Of a stretch of 64,000 bases of DNA, positions 39,594 to 47,624 are shown piece after piece. The position numbers and the translations under genes were made by a program. Below the pieces are notes generated by a model. That model worked only from the letters and a program-made list of their open reading frames with translations, searched no databases and was not told the DNA's origin. The stretch is from positions 15,328 through 79,327 of the forward strand of contig CAJUAN010000012.1 in assembly GCA_910584715.1 (NCBI GenBank), given 5' to 3'. This DNA is from an uncultured Oscillospiraceae bacterium. Its GTDB lineage: Bacteria > Bacillota > Clostridia > Oscillospirales > Ruminococcaceae. Position 1 is the stretch's first letter; every line of letters begins with the position of its first letter.

Positions 39594-39926
39594 ATGAATA
39601 AACAGCACAAGCTGCACGTTAAAACAGGCGATAACGTAGTTATCCTGTCCGGCAAGGACAAGGGCAAGCAGGGCAAGATCCTTGAGGTTTCCCCCAAGGA
39701 GGGAAAGGTTATCGTCGAGGGTCTCAACATTGTTACAAAGCATGTTAAGCCCAGACAGATGGGTCAGCAGGGCGGCATCGTTAAGTGCGAGGCTCCCCTC
39801 TACGCGTCAAAGGTTATGGCTGTATGCCCCAAGTGCGGCAAGCCCACAAGACTTGCTCACAGGATCGAGGCGGACGGCTCTAAGGTAAGAGTATGCAAGC
39901 ACGCAGACTGCGGCAAAGCTTATTAA
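39594..39926 (+). CDS. rplX: Ribosomal protein L24 (uL24)
   Basis: 110 residues. An assembly initiator of the 50S subunit with a KOW motif (VKTGDNVVILSGKDKGKQGK). The C-terminal half has two Cys pairs (CPKCGKPTRLAH and CKHADCGKAY) able to form a zinc site, as in many Gram-positive L24 proteins. GTAAGGAGGCGCTGCGAA precedes the ATG. It runs tightly into rplE. Confidence 0.97.
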   Translation: MNKQHKLHVKTGDNVVILSGKDKGKQGKILEVSPKEGKVIVEGLNIVTKHVKPRQMGQQGGIVKCEAPLYASKVMAVCPKCGKPTRLAHRIEADGSKVRVCKHADCGKAY

Positions 39927-39944
39927 GGAAAGGAGTTAATTGAT

Positions 39945-40487
39945 ATGGCATCTAATCTTAAGGAACTCTATGTCAGCACAGTGGCTCCCGCTTTAATGAA
40001 AAAGTTCGGCTACAAAAGCGTTATGCAGATTCCTAAAATCGACAAGGTCGTTATAAACGTCGGCGCAGGCGAAGCTAAGGAAAACGCCAAGGTCATCGAC
40101 GCTATCATGACGGACCTTGCTGCTATCACAGGTCAGAAGCCCGTGGTATGCCGCGCTAAGAAATCCGTCGCGAACTTCAAGCTCCGCGAGGGTATGCCTA
40201 TCGGCGTTAAGGTAACGCTCAGAAGCGAAAAAATGTATGAATTCCTTGACAGGCTCTTCAACGTTGCGTTCCCCCGTGTTCGTGACTTCAGAGGCATCAA
40301 CGGAAATTCCTTCGACGGAAGAGGAAACTACTCTACGGGTATCAAGGAGCAGCTTATCTTCCCCGAGATCGAGTACGATAAGATCGACAAGGTTCGCGGT
40401 ATGGATATCAACATCATCACTACCGCCAACACCGACGAGGAGGCAAAGGCTCTGCTTGAGCTTATGGGCGCTCCTTTCGCCAAGTAA
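39945..40487 (+). CDS. rplE: Ribosomal protein L5 (uL5)
   Basis: 180 residues. A 5S rRNA-binding protein of the central protuberance. It has IPKIDKVVINVGAGEAKENA, GQKPVVCRAKKSVANFKLRE and FDGRGNYSTGIKEQLIFPEI. GGAAAGGAGTTAATTGAT precedes the ATG. 18 bases separate it from the S14 gene. Confidence 0.98.
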   Translation: MASNLKELYVSTVAPALMKKFGYKSVMQIPKIDKVVINVGAGEAKENAKVIDAIMTDLAAITGQKPVVCRAKKSVANFKLREGMPIGVKVTLRSEKMYEFLDRLFNVAFPRVRDFRGINGNSFDGRGNYSTGIKEQLIFPEIEYDKIDKVRGMDINIITTANTDEEAKALLELMGAPFAK

Positions 40488-40505
40488 TAAGGGAGGGATA
40501 TTCAA

Positions 40506-40691
40506 ATGGCTAAAACGTCTATGAAGATAAAGCAGCAGAGAACTCCTAAGTACAGCACAAGAGCTTACAACAGGTGCAAGATCTGCGGCAGACCTCACGC
40601 TTATATGAGAAAATTCGGCATATGCCGTATATGCTTCAGGGAGCTTGCTCACCACGGTCAGATCCCCGGCGTGAAGAAAGCAAGCTGGTAA
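40506..40691 (+). CDS. rpsZ: Ribosomal protein S14 type Z (uS14, zinc-binding)
   Basis: 61 residues. A 30S head protein, short zinc form. RCKICGRPHAY (two Cys) and FGICRICFREL (two Cys) make the CxxC...CxxC zinc site, and RELAHHGQIPGVKKASW ends it as expected. The zinc-free rpsN paralog is not present in this window. AAGGGAGGGATATTCAA precedes the ATG. Confidence 0.97.
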   Translation: MAKTSMKIKQQRTPKYSTRAYNRCKICGRPHAYMRKFGICRICFRELAHHGQIPGVKKASW

Positions 40692-40780
40692 TTGGAAGTA
40701 AGATGTAAGAGATAAGAGGCAAGAATTCTTTTACAGCTTCCGATATCCGTTTAAAAGTTTTTTCAAGGAGGTTAACCGTT

Positions 40781-41179
40781 ATGCAAATCACAGATACGAT
40801 TGCGGATATACTGACGAGAATCCGCAACGCTAATTCCGCAAAGCACGCGACTGTTGACGTTCCTGCTTCCAATATGAAAAAGTCTATCGCTCAGATCCTT
40901 GTTGACGAGGGTTACATCAAGAGCTTTCAGATAATCGACGACGGAAAGCAGGGAATCATCAGGATCACGCTGAAGTACGGCGAGAACAAGTCCCAGGTCA
41001 TCACAGGTCTGAGAAGAGTTTCCAAGCCCGGACTTCGTATTTATTCGAGCTGCGAGGATATGCCCAAGGTAATGAAGGGTCTCGGTATTGCTATCGTTTC
41101 CACTTCCAAGGGCGTTATGACCGACAAGAAGGCAAGAGAGCTTCACGTCGGCGGAGAAGTCCTTGCGTTCATATGGTAA
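40781..41179 (+). CDS. rpsH: Ribosomal protein S8 (uS8)
   Basis: 132 residues. A 30S platform protein and primary rRNA binder; a translational regulator of spc in E. coli. MQITDTIADILTRIRNAN and the C-terminal STSKGVMTDKKARELHVGGE are canonical. CAAGGAGGTTAACCGTT precedes the ATG. The 89-base gap before it holds an inverted family E tract. Confidence 0.98.
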   Translation: MQITDTIADILTRIRNANSAKHATVDVPASNMKKSIAQILVDEGYIKSFQIIDDGKQGIIRITLKYGENKSQVITGLRRVSKPGLRIYSSCEDMPKVMKGLGIAIVSTSKGVMTDKKARELHVGGEVLAFIW

Positions 41180-41191
41180 GGAGGAACAGAT

Positions 41192-41737
41192 ATGTCCAGA
41201 ATAGGTAAAAAGCCCATTGCTGTTCCTGCCGGAGTCGACGTTAAGATCGACGGCTCAACCGTTACGGTAAAGGGACCCAAGGGTACTCTCACAAATACGT
41301 TCAACCCCGATATCATCATCAAGCAGGAGGGCGCCGAGATCATCGTTGACCGTCCTTCCGAGGATAAGCTGCACAAGTCCCTCCACGGTCTGACAAGAAC
41401 TCTTATCAACAACATGGTAGAGGGCGTTACAAACGGCTTTTCCAAGTCTCTTGAGATCGAGGGCGTCGGCTACCGTGCCGCCAAGCAGGGCAAGAACCTT
41501 GTTATGAACCTTGGTTATTCTCATCAGGTCATCATTCCCGAGATCGACGGTATCACTATTGATGTTCCCAACGCCACAAGCATTGTGGTAAACGGTATCG
41601 ACAAGCAGGTCGTAGGTCAGTTCGCCGCAGAGATCCGCGAGAAAAGACCTCCCGAGCCGTACAAGGGCAAGGGTATCCGCTATGCCGGCGAGAGAATTAT
41701 CCGCAAGGAAGGTAAGGCAGGTAAGGGCAAGAAGTAA
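41192..41737 (+). CDS. rplF: Ribosomal protein L6 (uL6)
   Basis: 181 residues. A 50S protein near the factor-binding site. MSRIGKKPIAVPAGVDVKI and the C-terminal repeat domain with QVVGQFAAEIREKRPPEPYK and GKGIRYAGERIIRKEGKAGK. GTAAGGAGGAACAGAT precedes the ATG. 89 bases separate it from rplR. Confidence 0.98.
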   Translation: MSRIGKKPIAVPAGVDVKIDGSTVTVKGPKGTLTNTFNPDIIIKQEGAEIIVDRPSEDKLHKSLHGLTRTLINNMVEGVTNGFSKSLEIEGVGYRAAKQGKNLVMNLGYSHQVIIPEIDGITIDVPNATSIVVNGIDKQVVGQFAAEIREKRPPEPYKGKGIRYAGERIIRKEGKAGKGKK

Positions 41738-41826
41738 GCCCGAAGCCGCATAAAAATCCTAACTGATGGAATGGGACAGTTTGAAAGACAACTACTATTC
41801 CTGTTATGAAAAGGAGTTGAATTTAA

Positions 41827-42186
41827 ATGGTAAAGCAGATCAACAGAAAGGCTGCAAGAGCCAAGAGACAGATCCGCGTTCGTTCAAAGATCAGCGGCAC
41901 GGCTGAGTGCCCCAGACTGAACGTTTTCCGCAGCGCTAAGAACATTTACGCTCAGATAATCGACGATACCGCAGGAGTTACCCTCTGCGCGGCTTCCTCT
42001 AAGGAAAAGGGCTTCGACGGCAACGGCGGAAACAAGGAGGGTGCTTTCAAGGTAGGCAAGATGATCGCCGAGAAGGCTGCCGCCAAGGGCATAAAGGACG
42101 TTGTTTTCGACAGAGCCGGATACCTTTATCACGGCAGAGTCGCAGAGCTTGCAAACGGCGCAAGAGAGGGCGGTCTGAACTTCTAA
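41827..42186 (+). CDS. rplR: Ribosomal protein L18 (uL18)
   Basis: 119 residues. A 5S rRNA-binding 50S protein. It has RAKRQIRVRSKISGTAECP, LNVFRSAKNIYAQIIDD and VFDRAGYLYHGRVAELANGA near the end. AAAAGGAGTTGAATTTAA precedes the ATG. A 229-base gap to rpsE follows, holding a family E-like tract at 42331-42360. Confidence 0.97.
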   Translation: MVKQINRKAARAKRQIRVRSKISGTAECPRLNVFRSAKNIYAQIIDDTAGVTLCAASSKEKGFDGNGGNKEGAFKVGKMIAEKAAAKGIKDVVFDRAGYLYHGRVAELANGAREGGLNF

Positions 42187-42415
42187 GCAGGGAGCCTGCA
42201 CTGGCAAGCCCCTTGCGGGCAGATAATGCTTATAGGGTAAGCTGCGTTAATAAGGACTTGTCAAGTCTTTGAAGATGTAAAAGACCCAATTTATAAAAAC
42301 CGGCAGTCCGGACGGCCGTGGAGCGGAGCGTTTCTTGTCTCTTGCTTCTTGAATTCTTAAAATGGAACGTCCGGCAGATCACCGAACAGATAACTCTAAT
42401 AAGGAGGTAATACTT

Positions 42416-42925
42416 TTGGCAAACGCTACTAAGATAGACGCTTCTGCTATGGAGCTTACGGAAAAAGTCGTTGCGATCAACAGAGTTTCCAAGACCGTTA
42501 AGGGCGGACGTATTTTCAAATTTGCCGCTCTCGTGGTTGTGGGAGACGGAAACGGCACTGTAGGCTTCGGTATGGGCAAATCGGGAGAAGTTCCCGACGC
42601 TATCCGCAAGGGTATCGAGGACGCTAAGAAAAATCTGATCAAGGTATCCCTCAGGGGTTCCACAATCCCTCACGAGATAATCGGCGCATTCGGCGCAGGC
42701 AGGGTTCTTATGAAGCCCGCCGCTCCCGGTACCGGCGTTATCGCAGGCGGTCCCGTTCGTGCCGTTATCGAAATGGCGGGAATCAAGGACATCAGAACAA
42801 AATCCCTGCGTTCCAATAACGCGTGCAACGTGGTAAGAGCTACCATAAACGGTCTTGCTCAGTGCCGCAGCGCTAAGGAAGTCGCTGAGATCAGAGGCAA
42901 ATCCGTCAAGGAAATTTTAGGTTAA
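42416..42925 (+). CDS. rpsE: Ribosomal protein S5 (uS5), TTG start
   Basis: 169 residues. A 30S accuracy protein with an N-terminal dsRBD-like fold (FKFAALVVVGDGNGTVGFGM) and the VPHEI-type IPHEIIGAFGAGRVLMKPA segment. I start at the TTG at 42416, seven bases after AAGGAGG, giving LANATKID-type S5 termini; the longer in-frame ORF reads through the gap. A rare start codon in such a highly expressed gene may tune its level. Confidence 0.93.
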   Translation: MANATKIDASAMELTEKVVAINRVSKTVKGGRIFKFAALVVVGDGNGTVGFGMGKSGEVPDAIRKGIEDAKKNLIKVSLRGSTIPHEIIGAFGAGRVLMKPAAPGTGVIAGGPVRAVIEMAGIKDIRTKSLRSNNACNVVRATINGLAQCRSAKEVAEIRGKSVKEILG

Positions 42926-42938
42926 GGAGGATAAGGAC

Positions 42939-43115
42939 ATGGCTATTAAAATCAAGCTTGTCAGAAGCCTTAACAGCGTTAAAAAGGATCAGGCTGCAAC
43001 AGCTCATTCACTGGGACTCCGCAAGATAGGAGACGTTACCGAGCAGCCCGACAACGACGCTACAAAGGGCAAGATCCACAAGATCGCCCATCTCGTAGAG
43101 GCCACCAAGGCATAA
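42939..43115 (+). CDS. rpmD: Ribosomal protein L30 (uL30)
   Basis: 58 residues. A small 50S protein absent from some bacteria. MAIKIKLVRSLNSVKKDQ and TAHSLGLRKIGDVTEQPDN are the family pattern; the segment KGKIHKIAHLVEATK ends it. GTTAAGGAGGATAAGGAC precedes the ATG. It sits in the expected place between rpsE and rplO. Confidence 0.96.
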   Translation: MAIKIKLVRSLNSVKKDQAATAHSLGLRKIGDVTEQPDNDATKGKIHKIAHLVEATKA

Positions 43116-43140
43116 ATTACGCAAGGAGGTGCGAAAGCTA

Positions 43141-43581
43141 ATGAAAATTCACGAATTATCCCCCGCCGCGGGCTCCGTCAAGGACGTTAAGCGCGTGGGC
43201 AGAGGTCACGGCTCGGGCAACGGCAAGACTGCCGGCAAGGGTCATAAAGGTCAGAACGCGCGCTCCGGCGGCGGCGTAAGACCCGGCTTCGAGGGCGGTC
43301 AGATGCCTCTCGCAAGACGTATCCCCAAGAGAGGTTTCAATAACATTTTCGCAGAAAAAATGACGGTTATAAACGTTTCCGACCTTGCGAAGTTCAAGGA
43401 AGGCACCGTTGTTGATACCGATATGCTCAAGGCTGCCGGTATCATTAAAAAAGCCGATAACGGCGTTAAGATTCTCGGTAAGGGCGAGCTGAATGTTAAG
43501 CTTACCGTACAGGCTGCCGCTTTCTCTGAGTCGGCAAAGGAAAAAATCGAGAAGGCAGGCGGGAAGGCTGAGGTGATGTAA
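43141..43581 (+). CDS. rplO: Ribosomal protein L15 (uL15)
   Basis: 146 residues. A late-assembly 50S protein. MKIHELSPAAGSVKDVKRVG and the Gly/Arg-rich GSGNGKTAGKGHKGQNAR, then GGVRPGFEGGQMPLARRIPK. CAAGGAGGTGCGAAAGCTA precedes the ATG at 43141. secY starts one base after its stop codon, so they are coupled. Confidence 0.97.
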   Translation: MKIHELSPAAGSVKDVKRVGRGHGSGNGKTAGKGHKGQNARSGGGVRPGFEGGQMPLARRIPKRGFNNIFAEKMTVINVSDLAKFKEGTVVDTDMLKAAGIIKKADNGVKILGKGELNVKLTVQAAAFSESAKEKIEKAGGKAEVM

Positions 43582-43582
43582 T

Positions 43583-44890
43583 GTGTTTAAGACTTTCAGA
43601 AATGCCTGGAAGGTTCCTGAGTTAAGGAATAAGATCCTTTACACATTACTCGCTATCCTCATATTCAGGATCGGCTGTCACGTGCCCGTTCCGTTTATGG
43701 ATCCGGAGGCTGTGCAGAGTATGTTTGCCGAGGGTAATTTCCTCAGCTATATGAACATTCTCTCCGGCGGCGCTCTTTCGCAGGGTACGCTGTTTTCACT
43801 GTCGATCCAGCCGTATATCAACGCTTCGATCATCGTTCAGCTTCTGACCTACGCTCTCCCCCCGCTGGAAAACCTTCAGAAAGAGGGCGAGTCGGGAAGA
43901 AAGAAGCTTCAGAGGATCACAAGCTTTGTTTCGCTCGGTATCGCTCTTGTAATGGCTTACGCCTACTACCTGACGCTCAGGAACAACCACGCGCTCAACT
44001 ATACGAGCGGCTTTGCCGGAGTATTCACCGGCACGGTAATAGTTCTTGCGTTCGCGGCGGGAGCAAGCCTTGTGGTATGGCTCGGCAACAGGGTCAACGA
44101 AAAGGGCATCGGCAACGGTATTTCAATAATACTGTTCGCGGGTATCGTTTCGAGAGGTCCTGGAGCTATCATCAATATGTTTATCAACGCCAACGAAAAC
44201 AAGCACCTGTATATCGTAATACCTTTCGTGCTGCTTGTGTTTGTGGCTATGATCGGCTTTATCGTTTTCATGAACGAATCGGAAAGACGTATTCCTATCC
44301 AGTACGCAAAGCGCGTAGTGGGCAGAAAACAGTACGGGGGACAGAACACCCATATCCCTATCAAGATTGCAATGAGCGGCGTTATGCCTATCATCTTCGC
44401 AATGGCGATCATGTCGCTGCCGTCCACGCTGTCGATGTTTATCGATCCCGCCAAAACAGCAAACCCCGACGGGTTCTGGCACAAGTTCTATGTGGGATTC
44501 CTCAATTTCTTCAGCTATCAGAGTCCTTGGTATGCGATACTTTATTTCCTGCTGATAATCGCATTCAACTATTTTTACGTTTCGATGCAGTATAATCCCA
44601 TCGAGATCGCCAATAATCTCCGTCAGAACAACGGCGGCATACCGGGTATACGTCCCGGAAAGCCGACCAGCGATTATATCCAGAGAGTTCTGGGCAAGAT
44701 CACACTGGTGGGCGCTTTCTTCCTCGGCGTTATTGCAATACTGCCTATATTCACAAGCCTTGCTATCAAGGGTCTGAATATCTCAATGGGCGGTACGTCA
44801 ATACTGATCGTTGTAAGCGTCGTTCTGGAGACTGTAAGAACGCTGGAATCCCAGATGATGATGAGACACCACAAGGGATTCTTAGAATAG
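43583..44890 (+). CDS. secY: Preprotein translocase subunit SecY
   Basis: 435 residues with ten predicted membrane helices. The channel of the Sec translocon. It has NKILYTLLAILIFRIGCHVP (TM1), the plug region GGALSQGTLFSLSIQPYINA and ESERRIPIQYAKRVVGRKQY, the cytoplasmic loop that touches the ribosome and SecA. GTG start at 43583 with GAGGTGATG upstream inside the rplO end. A family B repeat follows before adk. Confidence 0.97.
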   Translation: MFKTFRNAWKVPELRNKILYTLLAILIFRIGCHVPVPFMDPEAVQSMFAEGNFLSYMNILSGGALSQGTLFSLSIQPYINASIIVQLLTYALPPLENLQKEGESGRKKLQRITSFVSLGIALVMAYAYYLTLRNNHALNYTSGFAGVFTGTVIVLAFAAGASLVVWLGNRVNEKGIGNGISIILFAGIVSRGPGAIINMFINANENKHLYIVIPFVLLVFVAMIGFIVFMNESERRIPIQYAKRVVGRKQYGGQNTHIPIKIAMSGVMPIIFAMAIMSLPSTLSMFIDPAKTANPDGFWHKFYVGFLNFFSYQSPWYAILYFLLIIAFNYFYVSMQYNPIEIANNLRQNNGGIPGIRPGKPTSDYIQRVLGKITLVGAFFLGVIAILPIFTSLAIKGLNISMGGTSILIVVSVVLETVRTLESQMMMRHHKGFLE

Positions 44891-44897
44891 TGATTTC

Positions 44898-44920
44898 GTA
44901 GGGGACGGGTTGCCCGTCCC
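44898..44920. repeat. GTAGGGGACGGG hairpin repeat, family B, between secY and adk
   Basis: GTAGGGGACGGG-TTGC-CCGTCCC, eight bases after the secY stop. It is the third family B copy and lies inside the spc operon. Confidence 0.7.
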
Positions 44921-44975
44921 AAGGGCAGGCGGATCCTGCTCCTGCAAAAAATTAATTTCTAAGAGGAGGATAAAT

Positions 44976-45608
44976 ATGAACCTGATTTTATTGGGCGCTC
45001 CGGGCGCAGGAAAAGGCACACAGGCGGAGGTCATCAGCGAAAAGCTGGGCATACCTCAGATATCCACGGGTAATATTCTCCGCGAGGCGGTAAAGAACGG
45101 TACGGAAATGGGCGTTAAGGCAAAGGGCTTTATGGAAAGCGGCGCTCTCGTTCCCGACGAAGTGGTTATCGGTATCCTCAAGGACAGGATCGCCGAGGAC
45201 GACTGCAAGAACGGCTTCATTCTTGACGGATTCCCCAGAACTGTTCCCCAGGCAGAGGCTCTGGAGAGCATGGGCGTTAACATCGACAAGGTAATTTCTC
45301 TGGAAGTTGCCGACGAGACTATACAGGGACGTCTTTCGGGAAGAAGAGTCTGCGAAAAGTGCGGCGCTTCCTACCATGTGGAGTTTAACCCTCCCAAGAC
45401 CGAGGGCGTTTGCGACAAGTGCGGCGGCGCTGCCGTTCAGCGTAAGGACGACGCTCCCGAGACCGTTATCGAAAGACTCCGCACCTACCATGAGCAGACC
45501 GCTCCGCTGGTTGATTTCTACGGCGGCAAGGGCAAGCTGGTCAAGGTAGAGGGTCAGAGCGAGGTAAAGGCTACTTCGGAGCTTGTGCTTAAGGCAGTAA
45601 ACTCCTGA
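44976..45608 (+). CDS. adk: Adenylate kinase
   Basis: 210 residues, the long zinc form. It converts ATP + AMP to 2 ADP. P-loop GAPGAGKGT, AMP-binding STGNILREAV, NGFILDGFPRTVPQAEAL and a LID domain with two Cys pairs (CEKCGASYHV, CDKCGGAA) that bind zinc in Gram-positive enzymes. AAGAGGAGGATAAAT precedes the ATG. Placement after secY and before map is classical. Confidence 0.97.
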   Translation: MNLILLGAPGAGKGTQAEVISEKLGIPQISTGNILREAVKNGTEMGVKAKGFMESGALVPDEVVIGILKDRIAEDDCKNGFILDGFPRTVPQAEALESMGVNIDKVISLEVADETIQGRLSGRRVCEKCGASYHVEFNPPKTEGVCDKCGGAAVQRKDDAPETVIERLRTYHEQTAPLVDFYGGKGKLVKVEGQSEVKATSELVLKAVNS

Positions 45609-45625
45609 AAAGAAGCGAGACTATA

Positions 45626-46381
45626 ATGATAAGTGTAAAATCGAAATCCGAGCTGGAGAAGATGCGCAGGATATGCACAGTGACCGCTAACGCGCTTCAC
45701 TTCGGCGGACAGTCAATAAGAGACGGAATGACGACTCACGAGCTTGACAAAATCATTCACGACTATATAGTTCAGCACGGCGCAAACCCATGCCTTGTGG
45801 GATACGCGGGCTTTCCCGCATCGTCCTGCATAAGTATAAACGACCAGCTGATCCACGGTATTCCCTCCAAAAAGGTAAGGATAAAAGAAGGCGATATCGT
45901 AAGCGTGGACGTAAGCGCCGAAATGGACGGCTTTCACGGGGACACGGCATTCACCTTTGCCTGCGGGAAAATTTCCAAAGAGGCGGAGCAGCTGCTGAAG
46001 GTCACTAACGAAAGTCTCTATAAAGGCATCGAACAGGCGGTGCCGGGCAACAGGATAGGCGACATCGGGCACGCGGTGGAGGAATACTGCACTGCTTACG
46101 GCTACAGCGTATGCAAAAAATATATCGGTCACGGAATCGGACGAAAGCTTCATGAGGATCCCGAGGTGCCGAATTACGGCAAGTCGGGGCACGGTCCGAG
46201 GATCGTGGCGGGCATGACCTTCTGCATAGAACCCATGATCAACGCGGTAGGCGAGGACGTAAGGGTCCTTCCCGACGGCTGGACCGTGGTGACGAAATCG
46301 GGTTCTCTTGCCGCTCATTTCGAGCATACGGTGGCAATTACTCCCGACGGACCGGTCATACTGACCAAACCGACTCTCTAA
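45626..46381 (+). CDS. map: Methionine aminopeptidase type I
   Basis: 251 residues. It removes N-terminal Met from new proteins. Metal ligands are visible: SVDVSAEMDGFHGDTAFTF (two Asp), the His in IGHGIGRKLHEDPEVPNYG, the Glu in TFCIEPM and FEHTVAIT-type C-terminal Glu. There is no N-terminal zinc finger. AAAGAAGCGAGACTATA precedes the ATG. It begins 18 bases after adk and is followed by a KOW protein gene. Confidence 0.97.
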   Translation: MISVKSKSELEKMRRICTVTANALHFGGQSIRDGMTTHELDKIIHDYIVQHGANPCLVGYAGFPASSCISINDQLIHGIPSKKVRIKEGDIVSVDVSAEMDGFHGDTAFTFACGKISKEAEQLLKVTNESLYKGIEQAVPGNRIGDIGHAVEEYCTAYGYSVCKKYIGHGIGRKLHEDPEVPNYGKSGHGPRIVAGMTFCIEPMINAVGEDVRVLPDGWTVVTKSGSLAAHFEHTVAITPDGPVILTKPTL

Positions 46382-46411
46382 AGAGCGGGAAATGTTATCG
46401 GGAGGTATTCT

Positions 46412-46687
46412 GTGGAAATTAGACCCGGAAGTGTGGTAAGGTCTTTAGCGGGCAGAGACAAGGGCGGCTTTATGGTCGTGGTCTCGGCGGCGGAGGGATA
46501 CGTTTTTCTGGCGGACGGCAAGGAGCGGAAGCTCGGATCCCCGAAAAAGAAAAACGTTAAGCACATCGCCCCCACAAAAACCGTTATAGATCTGCGCGAT
46601 CTGACAGACAGAGGGCTGAGGGCCGCTGTCCGCGGATTTACGGACGGTGCGCCGGACGACGCTCCCGTCGAAATATCGAACCCATAA
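46412..46687 (+). CDS. KOW-domain RNA-binding protein (L14e/L27e-like)
   Basis: 91 residues. The N-terminal KOW motif (EIRPGSVVRSLAGRDKGGFM) is followed by VVSAAEGYVFLADGKERKLG and a basic KKKNVKHI segment. It resembles archaeal and eukaryal L14e-type proteins. Clostridia commonly carry such a gene between map and infA; its role in the ribosome is not well defined. GTG start at 46412 after GGGAGGTATT. infA starts 13 bases downstream. Confidence 0.88.
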   Translation: MEIRPGSVVRSLAGRDKGGFMVVVSAAEGYVFLADGKERKLGSPKKKNVKHIAPTKTVIDLRDLTDRGLRAAVRGFTDGAPDDAPVEISNP

Positions 46688-46699
46688 GGAGGCATTTGC

Positions 46700-46918
46700 T
46701 TGTCTAAGGAAGATGTTATCGAAATTGAGGGCACAGTCATTGAAGCTCTGCCTAACGCAATGTTCCAGGTGGAACTTGCAAACGGACACAAGATTCTCGC
46801 CCACGTTTCGGGCAAGCTCAGAATGAACTATATCAGGATCGTTCCGGGCGACAAGGTCACGGTGGAGATGTCCCCCTACGACCTGTCCAAGGGCAGGATC
46901 ACCTGGAGAGCAAAATAA
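46700..46918 (+). CDS. infA: Translation initiation factor IF-1, TTG start
   Basis: 72 residues, the full family length. It occupies the 30S A site during initiation. MSKEDVIEIEGTVIEALPNA, then HISGK-type ILAHVSGKLRMNYIRIVPGD (OB fold). The TTG at 46700 follows AAGGAGGCATT at good spacing, and no ATG fits. A TTG start for infA is known in other Gram-positives. Confidence 0.95.
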   Translation: MSKEDVIEIEGTVIEALPNAMFQVELANGHKILAHVSGKLRMNYIRIVPGDKVTVEMSPYDLSKGRITWRAK

Positions 46919-46955
46919 AAGTAAGTTTTTCTAAGTTACAAAGGAGGTATTCAAC

Positions 46956-47069
46956 ATGAAAGTAAGACCTTCGGTTAAACCTATCTGCGAGAAGTGCAAG
47001 GTTATCAAGAGAAAAGGCAAAGTCATGATCATCTGCGAAAACCCCAAGCACAAGCAGCGTCAGGGCTGA
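46956..47069 (+). CDS. rpmJ: Ribosomal protein L36 (bL36), zinc type
   Basis: 37 residues: MKVRPSVKPICEKCKVIKRK then GKVMIICENPKHKQRQG. Three Cys and one His form the zinc site of the Cys+ paralog. AAAGGAGGTATTCAAC precedes the ATG. It was read directly from the sequence between infA and rpsM. A 171-base gap with a family E tract follows. Confidence 0.97.
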   Translation: MKVRPSVKPICEKCKVIKRKGKVMIICENPKHKQRQG

Positions 47070-47240
47070 GGCGGGTGCGTTCGCAGAGCATTGACAAAAA
47101 GGGACGTGAAACGTCCAAGCTTATTACCTCTAACCTCTGAATCTCTTCCGTGAGCAGAAGAGGCGCGAGCGTACTAAAGACACTCAAGAACAGGTAAAGT
47201 CAAAAATCAAAAGCAATTCTAATACGGAGGTGTATTGTAA

Positions 47241-47609
47241 ATGGCACGTATTGCCGGCGTTGACCTGCCGAAGAACAAGAGAGTCGAGATCGGCCTCACT
47301 TATATCTACGGCATCGGACGCAAGTCCGCAGAAACCATCCTCGCAAACACAGGCGTAAATCCCGACACGAGAGTTAAGGATCTCACCGAGGACGACGTGG
47401 CTAAGCTTCGTGAATATATCGATCACAACATCATGGTTGAGGGCGACCTGAGAAGAAACGTTGCTCTTAATATCAAGAGACTGGTTGAGATCGGCTGCTA
47501 CAGAGGCGTCCGTCACAGAAAGGGTCTCCCCGTAAGAGGTCAGAGAACCAAGACTAACGCAAGAACCCGCAAGGGTCCCGTTAAGACTATCGCTAACAAG
47601 AAAAAGTAA
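47241..47609 (+). CDS. rpsM: Ribosomal protein S13 (uS13)
   Basis: 122 residues. A 30S head protein touching the P-site tRNA through its tail. MARIAGVDLPKNKRVEIGLT, then YGIGRKSAETILANTGVNPD and the C-terminal RGQRTKTNARTRKGP. ACGGAGGTGTATTGTAA precedes the ATG. rpsK is 16 bases downstream. Confidence 0.98.
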   Translation: MARIAGVDLPKNKRVEIGLTYIYGIGRKSAETILANTGVNPDTRVKDLTEDDVAKLREYIDHNIMVEGDLRRNVALNIKRLVEIGCYRGVRHRKGLPVRGQRTKTNARTRKGPVKTIANKKK

Positions 47610-47624
47610 GGAGGGACTAATCAA

